A stretch of 64,000 nt of DNA, taken from NCBI GenBank assembly GCA_029339195.1, contig JAPTJF010000052.1, forward strand, positions 156,190 to 220,189, written 5' to 3'. Made by a program: the position numbers and the translations under genes. This document shows positions 1-11,500 of the stretch, piece by piece. The stretch is from Micractinium sp. NFX-FRZ. Its lineage: Eukaryota; Chlorophyta; Trebouxiophyceae; Chlorellales; Chlorellaceae. Position 1 is the first letter of the stretch. Each line of letters begins with the position of its first letter. The notes under the pieces were generated by a model, which had not been told where the DNA came from, searched no databases, and was given only the letters and a program-made list of their open reading frames with translations.

Positions 1-454
1 TCCTCAGCTCCCCTGCCGTGCGGCCGGCGCTTGCACGGCTGGAGGCAGTGCGCAGCCTTTCAGCGCGGGTGTACGGCTGCTGCTACTGTGAGGATGCAGC
101 GGCGGCGTGAGAAGAAGCATGGGGCGGGCCTCCCAACACGTGTGCCGGCAGGCAACAGGGAAACTAGCGCGGAACGGTTGGCCTGCATGACGAAGCTTGA
201 CTTTAAACGCCCTCTTTCCTGTACTCTCCTGTACTGTAAGTGTTGCCAGTAGCTCATTACATCAGGTGTAACAAGCAATATTGGTATGCCATACAAGAGT
301 GAGCTGCTGTGTTGCATGCCAGTGACGACGCGCTTCCTGGCCGCCTGCCCGCTCGCCCGCCTGGCCGTCATCCATTGAACCCCAGATGTGGTCACGAAGA
401 TTTCGGTGCGCTTGATCTCACGCGGTAAACTCTCGGCTGCTTGCCTGCTAGATC
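1..454. other. Window edge and upstream region of the first gene
   Basis: No gene can be supported in this stretch. It holds two plus-strand TGTAA pentamers (235-239 and 267-271) and one in minus orientation (257-261), so it may carry the 3' end of a gene lying left of the window. The rest would be promoter and 5' untranslated region of the gene starting at 455. Short open frames here show no recognisable composition or motif. Confidence 0.4.
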
Positions 455-2843
455 ATGCACGCGCAGAGCTTTCGCGGCGCGCTAGCCCCGGGCCCACCAC
501 CCGTGAGACTGCAACCCCAGCTGGGCAGGCGGCCCGCGCACAACGTGCGCGCCTCTAGTAGAGCACCCAAGCTTCTTCACGACTCATCGGAACCAGCGAC
601 ATCCCCGGGAGCGCCAGCTGCAGCAGTGGTGGTGGCGGCAGCGAGCGGCAGCAAGCGGCGGGGCGGCGTTCCGTTTGAGGAACGCTGCTGCCAGCTGGAG
701 GCCTTCTGCCAGCAGCATGGCCACACCAGGGTGCCCCTCAGTGATCCATCGGGTGAGCTGGGCACCAGCCTGGGCAGCTGGTCTGGAGGGGCTGCCAGCG
801 GCAGCTTTGCAACGTGCACGTCGCATCTACCAACTCACCCCACCGCACACAACACGCACGGTCGACTCCCCTCGCGCCTGCAGGCCTGGGCGCATGGGCT
901 GCGCAGCAGCGGCACGCCTGGCATGCAGGCCGCCTGCCGCCGGAGCGTCAGCAGCGCCTGGCGTCTGTGGGCTTCTGCAACGACGCCTTCCAGGACGCCT
1001 GGGCGGCCCGCTTCCGCCAGCTGGCCGCCTTCCACTCCCAGCACGGCCACTGCCGGCTGCCCCGCGCCCGCTCCGCGCAGCGCCAGCACCCGGGCCTCTA
1101 CTCCTGGCTGCACCACCAGCTGCATCTGTGGAAGCAGGGCACCCTGGCAGACGACCGGCGGCGGCGGCTGGAGGGGCTGGGGGTTGAGTTTGAGCCTCAA
1201 GACGCCGCCTGGGAGGCGCGCTTCACGCAGCTGCTCCACTTTCGCAGGGTGGGTGTGCCGTCAGGGATGGGTGCGTGCTTATGCAGGGCAGCGGTGGGTG
1301 TGTAGGCGGAGCATGACGCAGTCTGTTTTGTGCGGTTGGGGTGGGCTGGATGGGGATGCTTGCTTGGTGTGATGTGCGCAGGGCCAGGCATGGGCGGGGA
1401 ACATCGCAGCAAAGGGTGCGGGCAGGCTTGCATGCTGTGCCCCGCTGCTGAGGCGTCTTCACTCTGACGGCAAGCTCATGGCGTGCGTCCGGCAGAGGGG
1501 CATGCCACGCCGCCCCAACCGCCACCACTGCCTGCCGTCTGTCAAAGCTCACGACCCGCTGCTCCCCTGCTCCCCTGCTCCACCCCCCACCACTGGGGTG
1601 CAGGAGTTTGGTCACGCCAATGTGCCGACCCACTGGCCCCCCAACCAGGGCCTGGCAAACTGGGTGGTGGTGCAGCGTCGGCGGTGGCGGGGGGCGCAGG
1701 GCGCGGCGCTGACGCCGGCGCAGCAGAGCCGCCTGCTGGGCTGCGGGTGAGAAGGGAGGGGAGGGGTGTCTAGAGCGGGGGGCATCGCTCGGGCATGCAA
1801 GCGCCAGTTGTGGGAGCAGTCCAGCTGCCCTTCTCTATGCACCCAACAGGGCCACTGCACCGCAGTTGGCAGCCAAGCATCATTCCCCTGCTCACCTGGT
1901 ACTCACTCTGCCCCTCCCGCCCCACCCACCCACCCGCCCGCTTCTGGCTGCAGCTTCCGGCTGAGCCCTCTGCAGGACGAGTGGGACCGGCGGTACAGCC
2001 AGCTGTGCGAGTTCAAGGTGCAGCACGACGGCAGCGCCCTCAACGGCCCGCTGCCCGCCGCCGACGGGCTGGCGGCGTGGGCCGACTTCCAGCGGCGGCA
2101 GTGGCGGCGCGGCAGGCTGGCGCCGGACCGGTGCGCTGCCTGCGCCACGCTGTCACTGAGCTGTGCTGGCACAGACGCTGCTGCCATTCGCTGCGCGAGT
2201 GCTCTGGCGGCGTGTGCAAATGCATGTGCTTGTGCAAGCGCATTGTGTCATGCTGCCGCTGCCGTTGGTGTTGTATGCATTTGCGGCCCCCCACTATCCC
2301 CCACGTACCCACCCACCAATTCCTGCCAGTGCGGCGCGCCTGGAGGCATTAGGCTTTGCCCGCCAGTCCCCCCGCCAGCGCTGGCAGCAGCGGCTGGCAG
2401 CGCTGGATCAGCTGGTCTCTGTGCTGGGGTACCCAGCTGTCTACGCCCTGCTGGTCCTGGCCCCTCCCAGCAGCTCACCTCCCGCGGCTGCAGCAGCTGC
2501 CGTGGAAGCAGCATTGGCAGCGGCAGCGCCGGCGGCAGCGCCTGTAGTAGAAAGCAGCAGCAGGGCAGCTGGCAGCGAGCCACAGTGCACTGGGCCGGAT
2601 GCGGAAGGGGAGCAGGCGGGGCATGGGGATCGGGTGGAGGCGGCTGGCGTGGGTGCTGATGTGAGCGCCGGCAGCGGCGTGGCCCCGGGGGGCAGGCAGC
2701 CGGCGTCCGAGGGTGGGCCGATGCTGTCTGGGGAGCAGGCAGCAGAGGTGGTGCGATGGCACCGCAAGCTGCGGCTCGGCCGCCGGCTGCCGCCTGGGCT
2801 GGGGCTGGCGCTGGCGGCCCGCGTGCTGCCGCCGGCTCGGTAG
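455..2843 (+). CDS. Helicase-associated (HA) domain repeat protein
   Basis: Exons are 455-752, 884-1248, 1604-1746, 1954-2130 and 2330-2843, giving 498 residues with every junction GT-AG and in frame. The protein has about four tandem HA-type units. Each runs Trp/Phe-x-x-Arg-x-x-Gln-Leu, then a His-Gly-His or similar turn followed by an Arg/Asn-Val-Pro-like strand, then Leu-x-x-Trp, a Gln-Arg-Arg-x-Trp helix, and a closing Arg-Leu-x-x-x-Gly. Exon borders fall inside units. After the last unit come an Ala-rich low-complexity linker and a basic tail. HA domains usually follow SF2 helicase motors, but no motor motif is present, so this is an HA-only protein. It may bind nucleic acid, which is inference. 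The first 60 residues are Pro/Arg/Ala-rich and could be a targeting peptide. Confidence 0.85.
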
Positions 2844-2848
2844 TGTAA
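2844..2848 (+). terminator. TGTAA poly(A) signal abutting the stop codon
   Basis: The green-algal poly(A) pentamer starts at the base after the TAG stop at 2841-2843. If used, the HA-repeat transcript would have a 3' untranslated region of only about 20 bases. No other plus-strand TGTAA was noticed in the following few hundred bases. Confidence 0.45.
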
Positions 2849-3456
2849 TATATCTATGTGGCCCCAGCCGCTGATGTTCAGTACAGGTGGCGTGGCCTGG
2901 GAGCGGGTCCCACATGCAAAGAAGCGGGCCCTGCACACACCTGGTCCTACCACCGCTGCGCCGCCGCTCACGCGCGAGCAACTGCATGCATGCACGGCTA
3001 GGGTTGTTCCTGAAATTCTGCCTGGCGCAAACCCACAGTTGGATACCAACCATAGGTGGTCTCTCTCTCCGGAGAGAGGAAGCTGCTAACGTTCAGTGGA
3101 CCCTACACAAGGGTCGGAAAGGGTGGAGCCTGCGCTCCCCCCTATGGGGACAATACCTGAACTTCGTGTTGGGTATTCCAGCAGTAGTATGAATTAACGT
3201 GGGCTCGCCGTGGGGTCCGCCGTTGAATCATGTCCGGGGATTTGAAGCTGGCCCCTGTCACAGGTGGCCCCCTGCTGCGACTGCTATGACATGGGTGGTG
3301 GCATCACAAGACCTCCCCGGTCTTCTTATCCGGTGCATTCATCTCTCTTTGATAGGGCTGTGAACCTATCTCCTGACCTCTGAGATTGTCAGGGGGCGTC
3401 TTGGGCGTGACTAGGGCCAGTGGCAACTGTGCGGGGCCTGCGGCCAGCCAGCCACC
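2849..3456. other. Intergenic region upstream of the ammonium transporter
   Basis: About 600 bases lie between two genes on the same strand. The stretch presumably holds the promoter and 5' untranslated region of the ammonium transporter. I see no open frame, tRNA or repeat that I can support. Confidence 0.4.
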
Positions 3457-4309
3457 ATGTCGTTCAATGAGACGCTTGTGCAGGCGAGTGCGAGGGAGAC
3501 ACGAGGGAGTATCAGGGCGCAGGGCAACTTGCGCCAATGCCCTAGCAGGCGGGGTGGGCACGTGGGCCCCTCGCGTTGGTACTGCGCCTGTGATCACCAC
3601 AAAGTGTGAATCACAGAGACAAGCGAGCGCCAGCCTTGTGTGGTGGCGCGGGCCGAAGCCCTCCCTCCTGGTCAGGGGCATCCCTCGTCAAGGGCCACTT
3701 TCAACCGAGGGCCCCTCCCTCGAAGGAATGTGTTGGCTGGAGAAGTGTGTCTGTGACGCGGAGGGTGGAACCCTAGCCGCCGCCGCCGCCGCTGCCGCCA
3801 GCGCCAGCCCGCCCGCGCCAGCCCGTCCGGGACTACCCCTCCCACCCGCCTGCCCCCTCACCCCTTTCTTGCCCTCCCTGCCTGCAGGAGATGATCGATG
3901 CCTCGGTCAGCGGGCTGGGCCTGCCCGCCGCTGCCGGCACAGACAGTAAGCACTCCTGCTTGGGTTGCCACTGCTGCGTGCACGCAAAATTCGACTGTTG
4001 GCCCGCCTGCCCCCGCCGCACGTGTCGCCAACCCTCCCCTCCCTCCCCACTCCCCCCTTCCCCACCCCCCGCAGTCAACAACGCCTTCACCATGTTTTCG
4101 GGCTACCTGGTGAGTGGGTGGTTGGGTGGGCCCATGCTTTCGTGGGAGAGTAAGAAGATCATGTGTGGGGGAATGAGGTTGGAGGGAAGGGAGCGCACTT
4201 GGCAGCACACTCCCCCCGCTACCATAAGGGGCTGCGCCGCGCTCAACTGGCCCGCTCACTTCACCCCACCGCTCCCACACTTCCCACCCAGGTGTTCTTC
4301 ATGCAAGCC

Positions 4310-4351
<42 letters not shown>

Positions 4352-7300
4352 GCCAAGAACATCATCCTGCTCAACATCCTGGACGCCTGCTTCGGCTGCT
4401 GCGCCTGGTGAGCCACAGCCAGCAAGCCAACACGCACATCTCCATGCACAGCGCCTGCGGTCCTGGGGGCGCCATGGTCTGCCGCTGAGTGGCGCCCCGC
4501 GGCATCTCCGTGCACAGCGGTCCGTGCTCCAGGGTGGCACCGCCCGCTGAGCGACGCCCCGCGGCACCCCCGCCGCCCTCCCGTCTCCCCCTGGCAGCCC
4601 TTCTGCTCGCGCCGTCTCTTATCTGATGCCACACCCCTTCCCTCTGCCCCCCCCGCTTGGCAGGTACCTCACCGGCTGGGCCTTTGCCTATGGCGACCCC
4701 ATTGCGGGAGACGCCACCGAGTGCATCGACGGACTGGGCGGCGCCGACGCCATCACGCTCAAGGACGAGGCGTTCTGCACCTATGGCGACTTCAGCGGCT
4801 CCCAGGCCTTCATCGGCAACCGCTTCTTTGCCATGTCCACACTGCCCCGCGGCATGTACTGGAGCTGGTGAGTGTGGGCAGGGGCACTTGCCTTAGAAAT
4901 GGGAGCGCGAGCGGGTTGCGGCGCCGCCGTGGCTGGGTTGGCGCGCGCGCGTGCAGCGGGTGGGTTGGCAGGCGGCACGCTCGTGCCCGCGCAGATGCAC
5001 CACCCCTGCATTCTCTTGCCCTCACACCAGCCCCCCTTACGCCTCCCAATTCCCACCCACCCACCCGCCTTCCCGCAGGTTCTTCCAGTTCACCTTTGCC
5101 GCCACCGGCGCCACCATCATCTCCGGTGCCGTCGCCGAGCGCTGCAAGTTCGAGGCATACATGGTGCGTGGGCGGACCATGTGCGGCGGGGTATGGGTGG
5201 GTGGAAAGCAATGCTGCTTGGCCGCACACTGCCCCCCCAGGCGGGGCCGCGCCGCGCTCGGCGCCCCTCTCGCCTTGCCCCCCACTGTACCATGCACCCC
5301 GTCTCACCAACCCCCGCTCCACGCCCCCACCTGTACCGCAGCTGTACGAGCTCATGATCGTGCTGTTTGTCTACCCCTGCGTCGCCCACTGGGTCTGGTC
5401 CCCCTTCGGCTGGCTGTCCCCCTGGCGGTCGGCCCTCACCTCGGTCAACCAGTCCTACGTCCTCTTTGCCGGCGCTGGTGTCTATGACTTTGCTGGTGAC
5501 GCTGCCGTGCACATGGTGGGCGGCATTGCCTCGCTGGCGGCCGCCTGGGTGCTGGGCCCCCGCATTGGCCGCTTTGACGCCGCCGGCAACCCCGTCGACA
5601 TGCCCGGCCACAACGCCTCCCTCACCCTGCTCGGAGTCTTCCTCCTCTGGTTCGGCTGGTACGGTGAGTGGGCAGGCAGGAGGCGGAGACAAGGCAATGT
5701 CAGCATACAGAATGAGAAGGGTTCAGTCGTCTTGCAGCTCCCCCCCGAGCCTGCATGTCAGCCTCCCACCCCTACGCCATGCATCAAGCTCCCCTCACCC
5801 GTCTGCCCCGCTCATCAAGCCTCCCTCCTTCCTCACCCGTCTGCTCCGCGCATCAAGCCTGCCACCTTCCTCACCCTTTCTTCCTCTCCCCTCCCACCCA
5901 ATCCCCCAACAGGATTCAACCCCGGCTCCGCCGCCGGCATCATCTCCACCGGCGTGGAGAACTACTCCAAGGTCGTTGCCGCCGTGGCCGTCAACACCAC
6001 CGTGGGCGCCGCCTCTGGCTGCATCGCCACCCTGTTCATCGCCATGGCCTACCAGTACTTCACACTGGGTGAGCCACGGCCGGGTGTCTCGTTGCTGCCG
6101 TGGCCGGGCGGTGTTTTGGGGCAGAAGTTGACAGCGGGGAACTGCAGTGTGGCATGATTGAATCAGCGACTGACTAGGCATCAGCCCTCACGCCCCCTTG
6201 GCCTCCTCTTTCCTCACCCTCCCTGCCCTGCCCCGCCTGTGCCCTCCCTCCCTCCCCCGCAGGCGTGGTTGTGTGGGACCTGATCATCGCCGGCAACGGC
6301 GCGCTGGCGGGCCTGGTCTCCATTACCGGCCCCTGCGCCTTTGTCCAGACCTGGGCTGCCTTCATCATCGGCGCCATCGGCGGCCTCGTCTACTTCATGG
6401 CATCCAAGGTCAACCTCTCCCTCCTCAAGGTGGGTGCATCATCCCTGTCTTGTGGCATGGTTGTGCTTGCGGCTGCTGTGCCGTGCTTTACAGCCGCCAA
6501 CGGCCAGCCTTTCATGCTCCGCTGCTCAGGATGGGTGCATGGCTCTCGTATTGCAACGAGTCGTGCTCCGCTGCTTACCTGCCCGTCCCGTGCCCCTCCG
6601 CCCCCTCTCACCCTCTCCCCGCCTCCTCCCCGCTCCTCATCTCGGCAGATTGACGACCCCCTGGACGCCATTGCCGTGCACGCCGGCTGCGGCATCTGGG
6701 GCCTGATTGCGGGCGGTGCCTTCTCCGCCCCCGGCATGGTCAACGACGTGTTTGGTGCCCACCCCACCAATGAGGACCCGGTGAGCGTGGCAGGGTATCG
6801 GGGGAACAAGGGATTCACGCTGGACAGGCCATGTGCGCCGCATCCGGCAGAAGCGCCAGCCCAGCCCGACACCCAGCCACATTGCACCGCCTCCTTCCTC
6901 CGCACACCACCCCCCAACCCCAGCCGTCTCTCATCACCACACCCTCCTCCCCACCCCTCGCTCTGTGCCTGCAGCAACGCGCCTACGGCTTCATCATGGG
7001 CGGCAACGGCTCTGTGCTGGCCGCCAACTGCATGTGCATCCTGGTGGTGGCGGCCTGGACCCTGGCCATCATGACCCCCTTCTTCCTGCTGCTCAAGAAG
7101 ATCGGCCTCTTCCGCGTCTCACCCGAGGTGGAGGCACAGGGCCTGGACGTCAGCCACCACGGTGAGATATTGGGCGGGCGCATGCTGCCTCTGGTTGGCC
7201 CAGGAAGGAAGGGAGGGGATGCGTTGTTGAACGGGGGAGGGGAGCCCGTGTTGGGTGTGCGCAGCCCCAGCGCTGGGCCTGGTGTGGTGGGCAGCGCTGC

Positions 7301-7581
7301 GCTCTCTCCAGGTGCCAGCTCCAGCAACCTGCACTCCCTGGCGTCCCCTCAGCCTTGCCCTGTCCACCCTTCAACACGTGCTCACCTCTTCAATTCCGCC
7401 TTCCCCCCTCCCTCTTCCTCCCGCAGGCGGCTCCGCATACCCGCACGAGCAGGGCAAGGGCGGCGGCAACGGCGCTGCAAAGGGAGAGATGGTGTTTGGC
7501 CTGACCCCCGAGATGGTGGACCGCAAGATTGAGGAGGCCCTTGAGAAGTACAAGAAGGAGATGGGTGTGGCCGCCGTCTGA
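3457..7581 (+). CDS. AMT: Ammonium transporter (Amt/Mep/Rh family)
   Basis: Twelve exons (3457-3483, 3888-3945, 4075-4109, 4292-4407, 4664-4867, 5079-5163, 5342-5663, 5913-6068, 6263-6429, 6649-6780, 6975-7161, 7427-7581) encode 547 residues, the usual size of plant and algal AMT1 proteins. Eleven-helix Amt hallmarks are present: a MQAGFAML segment in helix 1, [13 protein letters not shown] with the first pore histidine, FNPGSA, and HAGCGIWG with the second pore histidine. The protein should move ammonium across the plasma membrane or an internal membrane. The start ATG has a good context (GCCACCATG) but exon 1 codes only nine residues and is followed by a 404-base intron with a GC donor (CAG/GCGAGT). 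The C-terminal tail is Lys/Glu-rich and cytosolic in this family, where it regulates gating. No operon-like neighbour exists. Confidence 0.95.
5779..5876 (+). repeat. Tandem repeats inside an AMT intron
   Basis: The pyrimidine-rich intron between exons 7 and 8 holds about three imperfect copies of a unit of roughly 32-38 bases. Each begins with CATCAAGC and continues with a CTCACCCGTCTGC-like stretch. The array ends about 35 bases before the acceptor at 5912 and thickens the polypyrimidine tract. Confidence 0.7.
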
Positions 7582-8505
7582 GCTGGCAGTGCCTGGCTGA
7601 GCTTGCGCCAATTGCCGGCTAGCGAGCGTGTGACGGGTGCTGACGCACGCCCACCCAACCCACCCACCCTCACTTGCTACGCACACCACACCTCACCACC
7701 CCCCAACCCAACACTTTGTTAGCGCTGCCCTTTTCCCCGTTCCTGTCCTCCCCTTGCCTCCCTGGACCACACCTCTGGACGGCCTGTAGACTCGCCCCTC
7801 CACGCATGTGCAAGCGCCCTCTTCCTCATCTTTGGGACCGGTTGTTTTAACAGAACAATTTCGTTTTTGGCTCCTGTTGCATGGGGCAGCCCCGGCCACC
7901 TGCATGAGGCCTGCCCCTATCAACCCTGCTGCACCCTCCCGCCCTCACGGCATCCAAGCGTAACACCCCTGCCTGCCCTGCACCCCCCTGCATGACATAC
8001 CTCTGGGACCACTTGCCGCTCTGATGTTGTACCCCGAATAGTTCCCTTGAACTAGGCAAGGCCCTGCTCCCGCCTCGCTTTCATTCCCCCACCTGCATTC
8101 CTCCCCTGCCATAAAGTGCTCGTCATGCTTGTCTCTCCTCTGCTGCAACGGCCCTCCGAACAGCTTGCTTGAGCCTCGTGCCCAACTGTCCCCGCGGGGC
8201 GCCTTTTTCTGTAGCACCCATCCACTGACCTTGCTGTAAAAGATGGGTTATGCAAGCTGCGACAGCATCACAGGCGGCAGAGCAGTGTTGACGCTCCAAG
8301 GCCAGCAGACTGCCTGGATGGTGCGCCTGCGGCCCGCAGTGCGGGTGGGAGGTGCGTCGCGCTGTGCATCCGATGCACAGCACAGCTGTAAGCTGCATGC
8401 ATTTCGGTGTCTCGCCTGACCACTACTCGCTACTTTGGCAGCAGGCGGAACAGAGCGCAAAACCAGCTATCTGACCCAACGTTGACCTTTGCTAGGCAAG
8501 CGGCC
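7582..8505 (+). other. AMT 3' region and promoter of the Gln-rich gene
   Basis: The first 650 bases after the AMT stop are CT-rich, lack open frames of interest and probably form its 3' untranslated region, ending near TGTAA at 8235-8239. The remaining 270 bases would be the promoter and leader of the next gene. An open frame runs upstream of 8506 from about 8407, but it lacks an ATG. Confidence 0.45.
8235..8239 (+). terminator. TGTAA poly(A) signal, probably AMT
   Basis: This is the first plus-strand TGTAA after the AMT stop, about 650 bases downstream, in the sequence TTGCTGTAAAAG. A 3' untranslated region of this length is normal for green algae. Confidence 0.5.
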
Positions 8506-11500
8506 ATGCCGCCCGGCTCGCCCGGCGAGCTCTCGGAACTCAGCGTGCAGGGCATCGGGTATGGCTCCCGACTAGTCTCGCCGCCTGGGAGCCCGGGCAC
8601 ACATGGCACCAGCTTCGCGCAGCCAGTCGTCTCGGAGTGGACAGCGGGCCGGCCGGCGGTGCGTCCTGGATCAGCACCGCTTGCAGGAGAAGCGGGCACC
8701 GCAGCAGCACGCGCAGGGGTGCGCTGCGCATCGGCCGCCGCCTCCCCAGCCGCCACCCCACGACCGCCGCTAGCGCTGTCGGTGTTGGCCTCGGAGGTAG
8801 TGCGCATTCACATCAACACGCTGCCGCCGCAGCATTGTGTTGCAGGAGTGGGCAGAGATGGGCCAGCAATCGCGTGTGCCACTCCGGCAGTGCGCACAGC
8901 AGAGGCGCAGGCACAGGTGCCGTCGCCCAAGCAGCTGGGCGTCGACTTGGCGCCTGCAGCGGCAGCTTCGCTGGAGCAGCAGGAGGTTGGGGAGCATGGA
9001 GATGTGGCAGCGGAGGAGGAGGCACACGCGCGAGGCCTGCAGCAGCACCCTGTGGCATCACCTGGCATTGAAGAAGCGGAGCCAGCGTCACCCGGGGCAG
9101 TTCCCTGGGCGGCAGCAGAGCGGCAGTGGCTGCAGCAACAGGCGGCGTACCGTGTCGCTGCCGACCCATCATCTGATGAGGAGTGCCAGGAAGGCCTCTG
9201 CTCTCCACTTGCTGACAGCGCTTCTGCCACTGGAGTCCTGCCTGTGCTGGTAGGGGAGGGCAGCCCAGGAGGCGCACCCACCAGCCCTCCCGTGGGCCAG
9301 CGAGGCGCAGCGGATGGATGGTGCGGGGCAGCAGGGGTCGCCCCAGGGGCAGCTGGACCTGAACAGGCACACGCTGGGGAGCAACAGGACGAGCAGCAGC
9401 CCGCTGCAGCGCTGCTGCCTCTGCAGGCACAGCTGCAGCCGGAGGAGGAGGCTGAATTAGATGGGGCAGGCCAGCAAAGTGCTGCGGATGTGTGGTGCTG
9501 GGCAGCAGAGACTGCACAGGAAACAGCTGGTGTGCAGGACACACTTCTTGAGGAACAGCAGCAGGAGGAGGAGGAGCCTGCCGCAGCACTGCTGCCTCAA
9601 CAGGCGCAGCTGCAGCGGGAGCTGGAAGCTGAACCAGATGCAGACAGTGGAGGTGGGAGCACAGCAGAGCAGTTACCCCTGGCACCACAGCCCAACCCAG
9701 CACTGCCACCCCCCTCGCAGCAGCAGCAGCAGATGTCACCGGTGCAGCAGATGGCATTGGTGGCAGCGCCGGCACCTGTGCTGCCACCCTCTCCGCTGGT
9801 CACATTCCCAGTGCAGCAGCTGCAGGCCGTGCTGGGCAGCGGGCTGAGCAACATGCGTCACCGCCTGCAGAACGCAGCAGAGCGGGAGGGTGCCCTCAGG
9901 TAGGCTTCAGAGTGTGCGCACCAGGGTGCACCATGTTGGTTGGGCTGTCCTGTCAGCCCCTTACTCCCGTGGCCCCATTGCATTGTCCCGCTGGCCTCTC
10001 AGTGTGCCTTGCCCCGCCTTATGTTGTGCAGGATGGAGAGCGAGATGGCAGCTGTGGAGCGGGAGGCGCTGGTGCAGGCGCGTGCGTTTGCCGAGGCGGG
10101 CCTGGCTGCAGAGCGCACCGCACGTCTGGCAGCGGAACAGGAGTTGCGGCAGCTGGCGGCACAAGTGGAGGTGGGTGGGATGGGATGTCGGCATGCAGTG
10201 TACATCTGGCACGTGCAAGTGCAGTGGAGCCTTCGTGCAAGCGATTGGAGTGAGCAGGAGGGAGTGCAAGAGCGTGTCCTACTTGCCTGCTTGTGTCTCT
10301 GCCCGCCTGCAGGACGGGCACCGAGCGTGGGAGGAGCAGCTGGCAGAGGGTCAGGGGCAGCTGAGGGTGGCGCGCTCAGCGCTGCGTGCCCTGGAGAAGA
10401 AAGTGACCGGCCTGCAGGCAGAGCTCCAGGTGGAGCAGGCCCGGCGGCAGGCGGCTGAGCAGCAAGCAGAGCAGGCCAAGCAGCACGAGGCCCAGCTGCT
10501 TGCACTCCTGGAGGCGGAGCGTGCGGGGCGGCAGCGGCAGCAGGAGCAGCAGGCACAGCAGCAGCGGCAGGCGCAGCAGCAGGCACAGCAGCGGCGGCAG
10601 GCACAGCAGCAGGAACAGCAGCGGCAGGAGGCACATCAGCAGGAACACAAATTGCAGCAGGTGCTGCAGCAGGAGGCGCAGCGCCAGCAGGCCCAGCGGC
10701 AAGAGGCCTGGTTGCTGCAAGAGCAGCAGCTCCTTCCACAGCAGCAGCAGCAGCAGCTGGCATCGGGGCCAGCAGCAGATGCAGTGCACATGCCGCCCGC
10801 TGGCATCCAGCATGCCAACAGGACGCCCGTCCCCGCTGCGCAGCCAGCTCAATCGCAGGGTGCCACCAGTCGCGGCCTGGGCGGCGTGGCCTCTGATGCT
10901 GTGCTGCTGCACCACATGCAGGAGCTGCAGCAGGAGCTGGCAGCACTTAAAGCGGGTGCCCGGCATAGCGCCGTGCCTGCTCCACCTGCTCCGCAGCCTG
11001 CAGTTGCGGTGCCACAGCCAGCAGGGGGCGGGCATCCAGGCCTGCAGGCGGCGTCGGCCTACCTCCCCGCTCCCGGTGTGCAGGGCACACCTGGCATGCA
11101 GGCACTTGCAGGCAGCACAGCGGGGCAGCCCTGGCAGCAGCAGCTGCATGGGCAGCAGCCTCTGTCACTGCGGATGCCCTCTCTGGGGCGGACGCCTTCA
11201 CAGGGGCAGCCCCCGGGCATCCCCAGCAGCAGCCCTGTGAGGTAAGCCATGGATTTGGTGTTGATTATTGATGGGCCTGACGAGCGCCGTGTGCCGCACG
11301 CTGCTGCATGCTGCTGCCGCCTCCCTGCTTGCCCCACCACCACGCCCCACACTGCACACATTGCAGGGTGCCTGGTCCCACACAGCCTGTGCTGGCAGAG
11401 GTGCGCAGCTGGCTGCACCAGCAGCAGCCCGTCGTGGAGCAGCGGGCTGGGCAGCAGCCCATGCCACAGTCCCTCGCGCAGCAGCAGACTGGGCAGCAGC

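Noticed and set aside
3200..3300. Possible tRNA-like stretch (GTTGAATCATGTCC, GGGATTTGAAGC)
   Set aside because: No cloverleaf or paired A and B boxes could be built at a sensible spacing.
8407..8505. Upstream extension of the Gln-rich protein
   Set aside because: The extension opens with GTG, not ATG. The first ATG in good context is at 8506.
9169..9787. Long minus-strand frames opposite the Gln-rich gene
   Set aside because: They are antisense shadows of CAG/GCA-rich coding sequence (Cys/Ser/Ala or Leu/Pro-rich) without independent splice sites or motifs.
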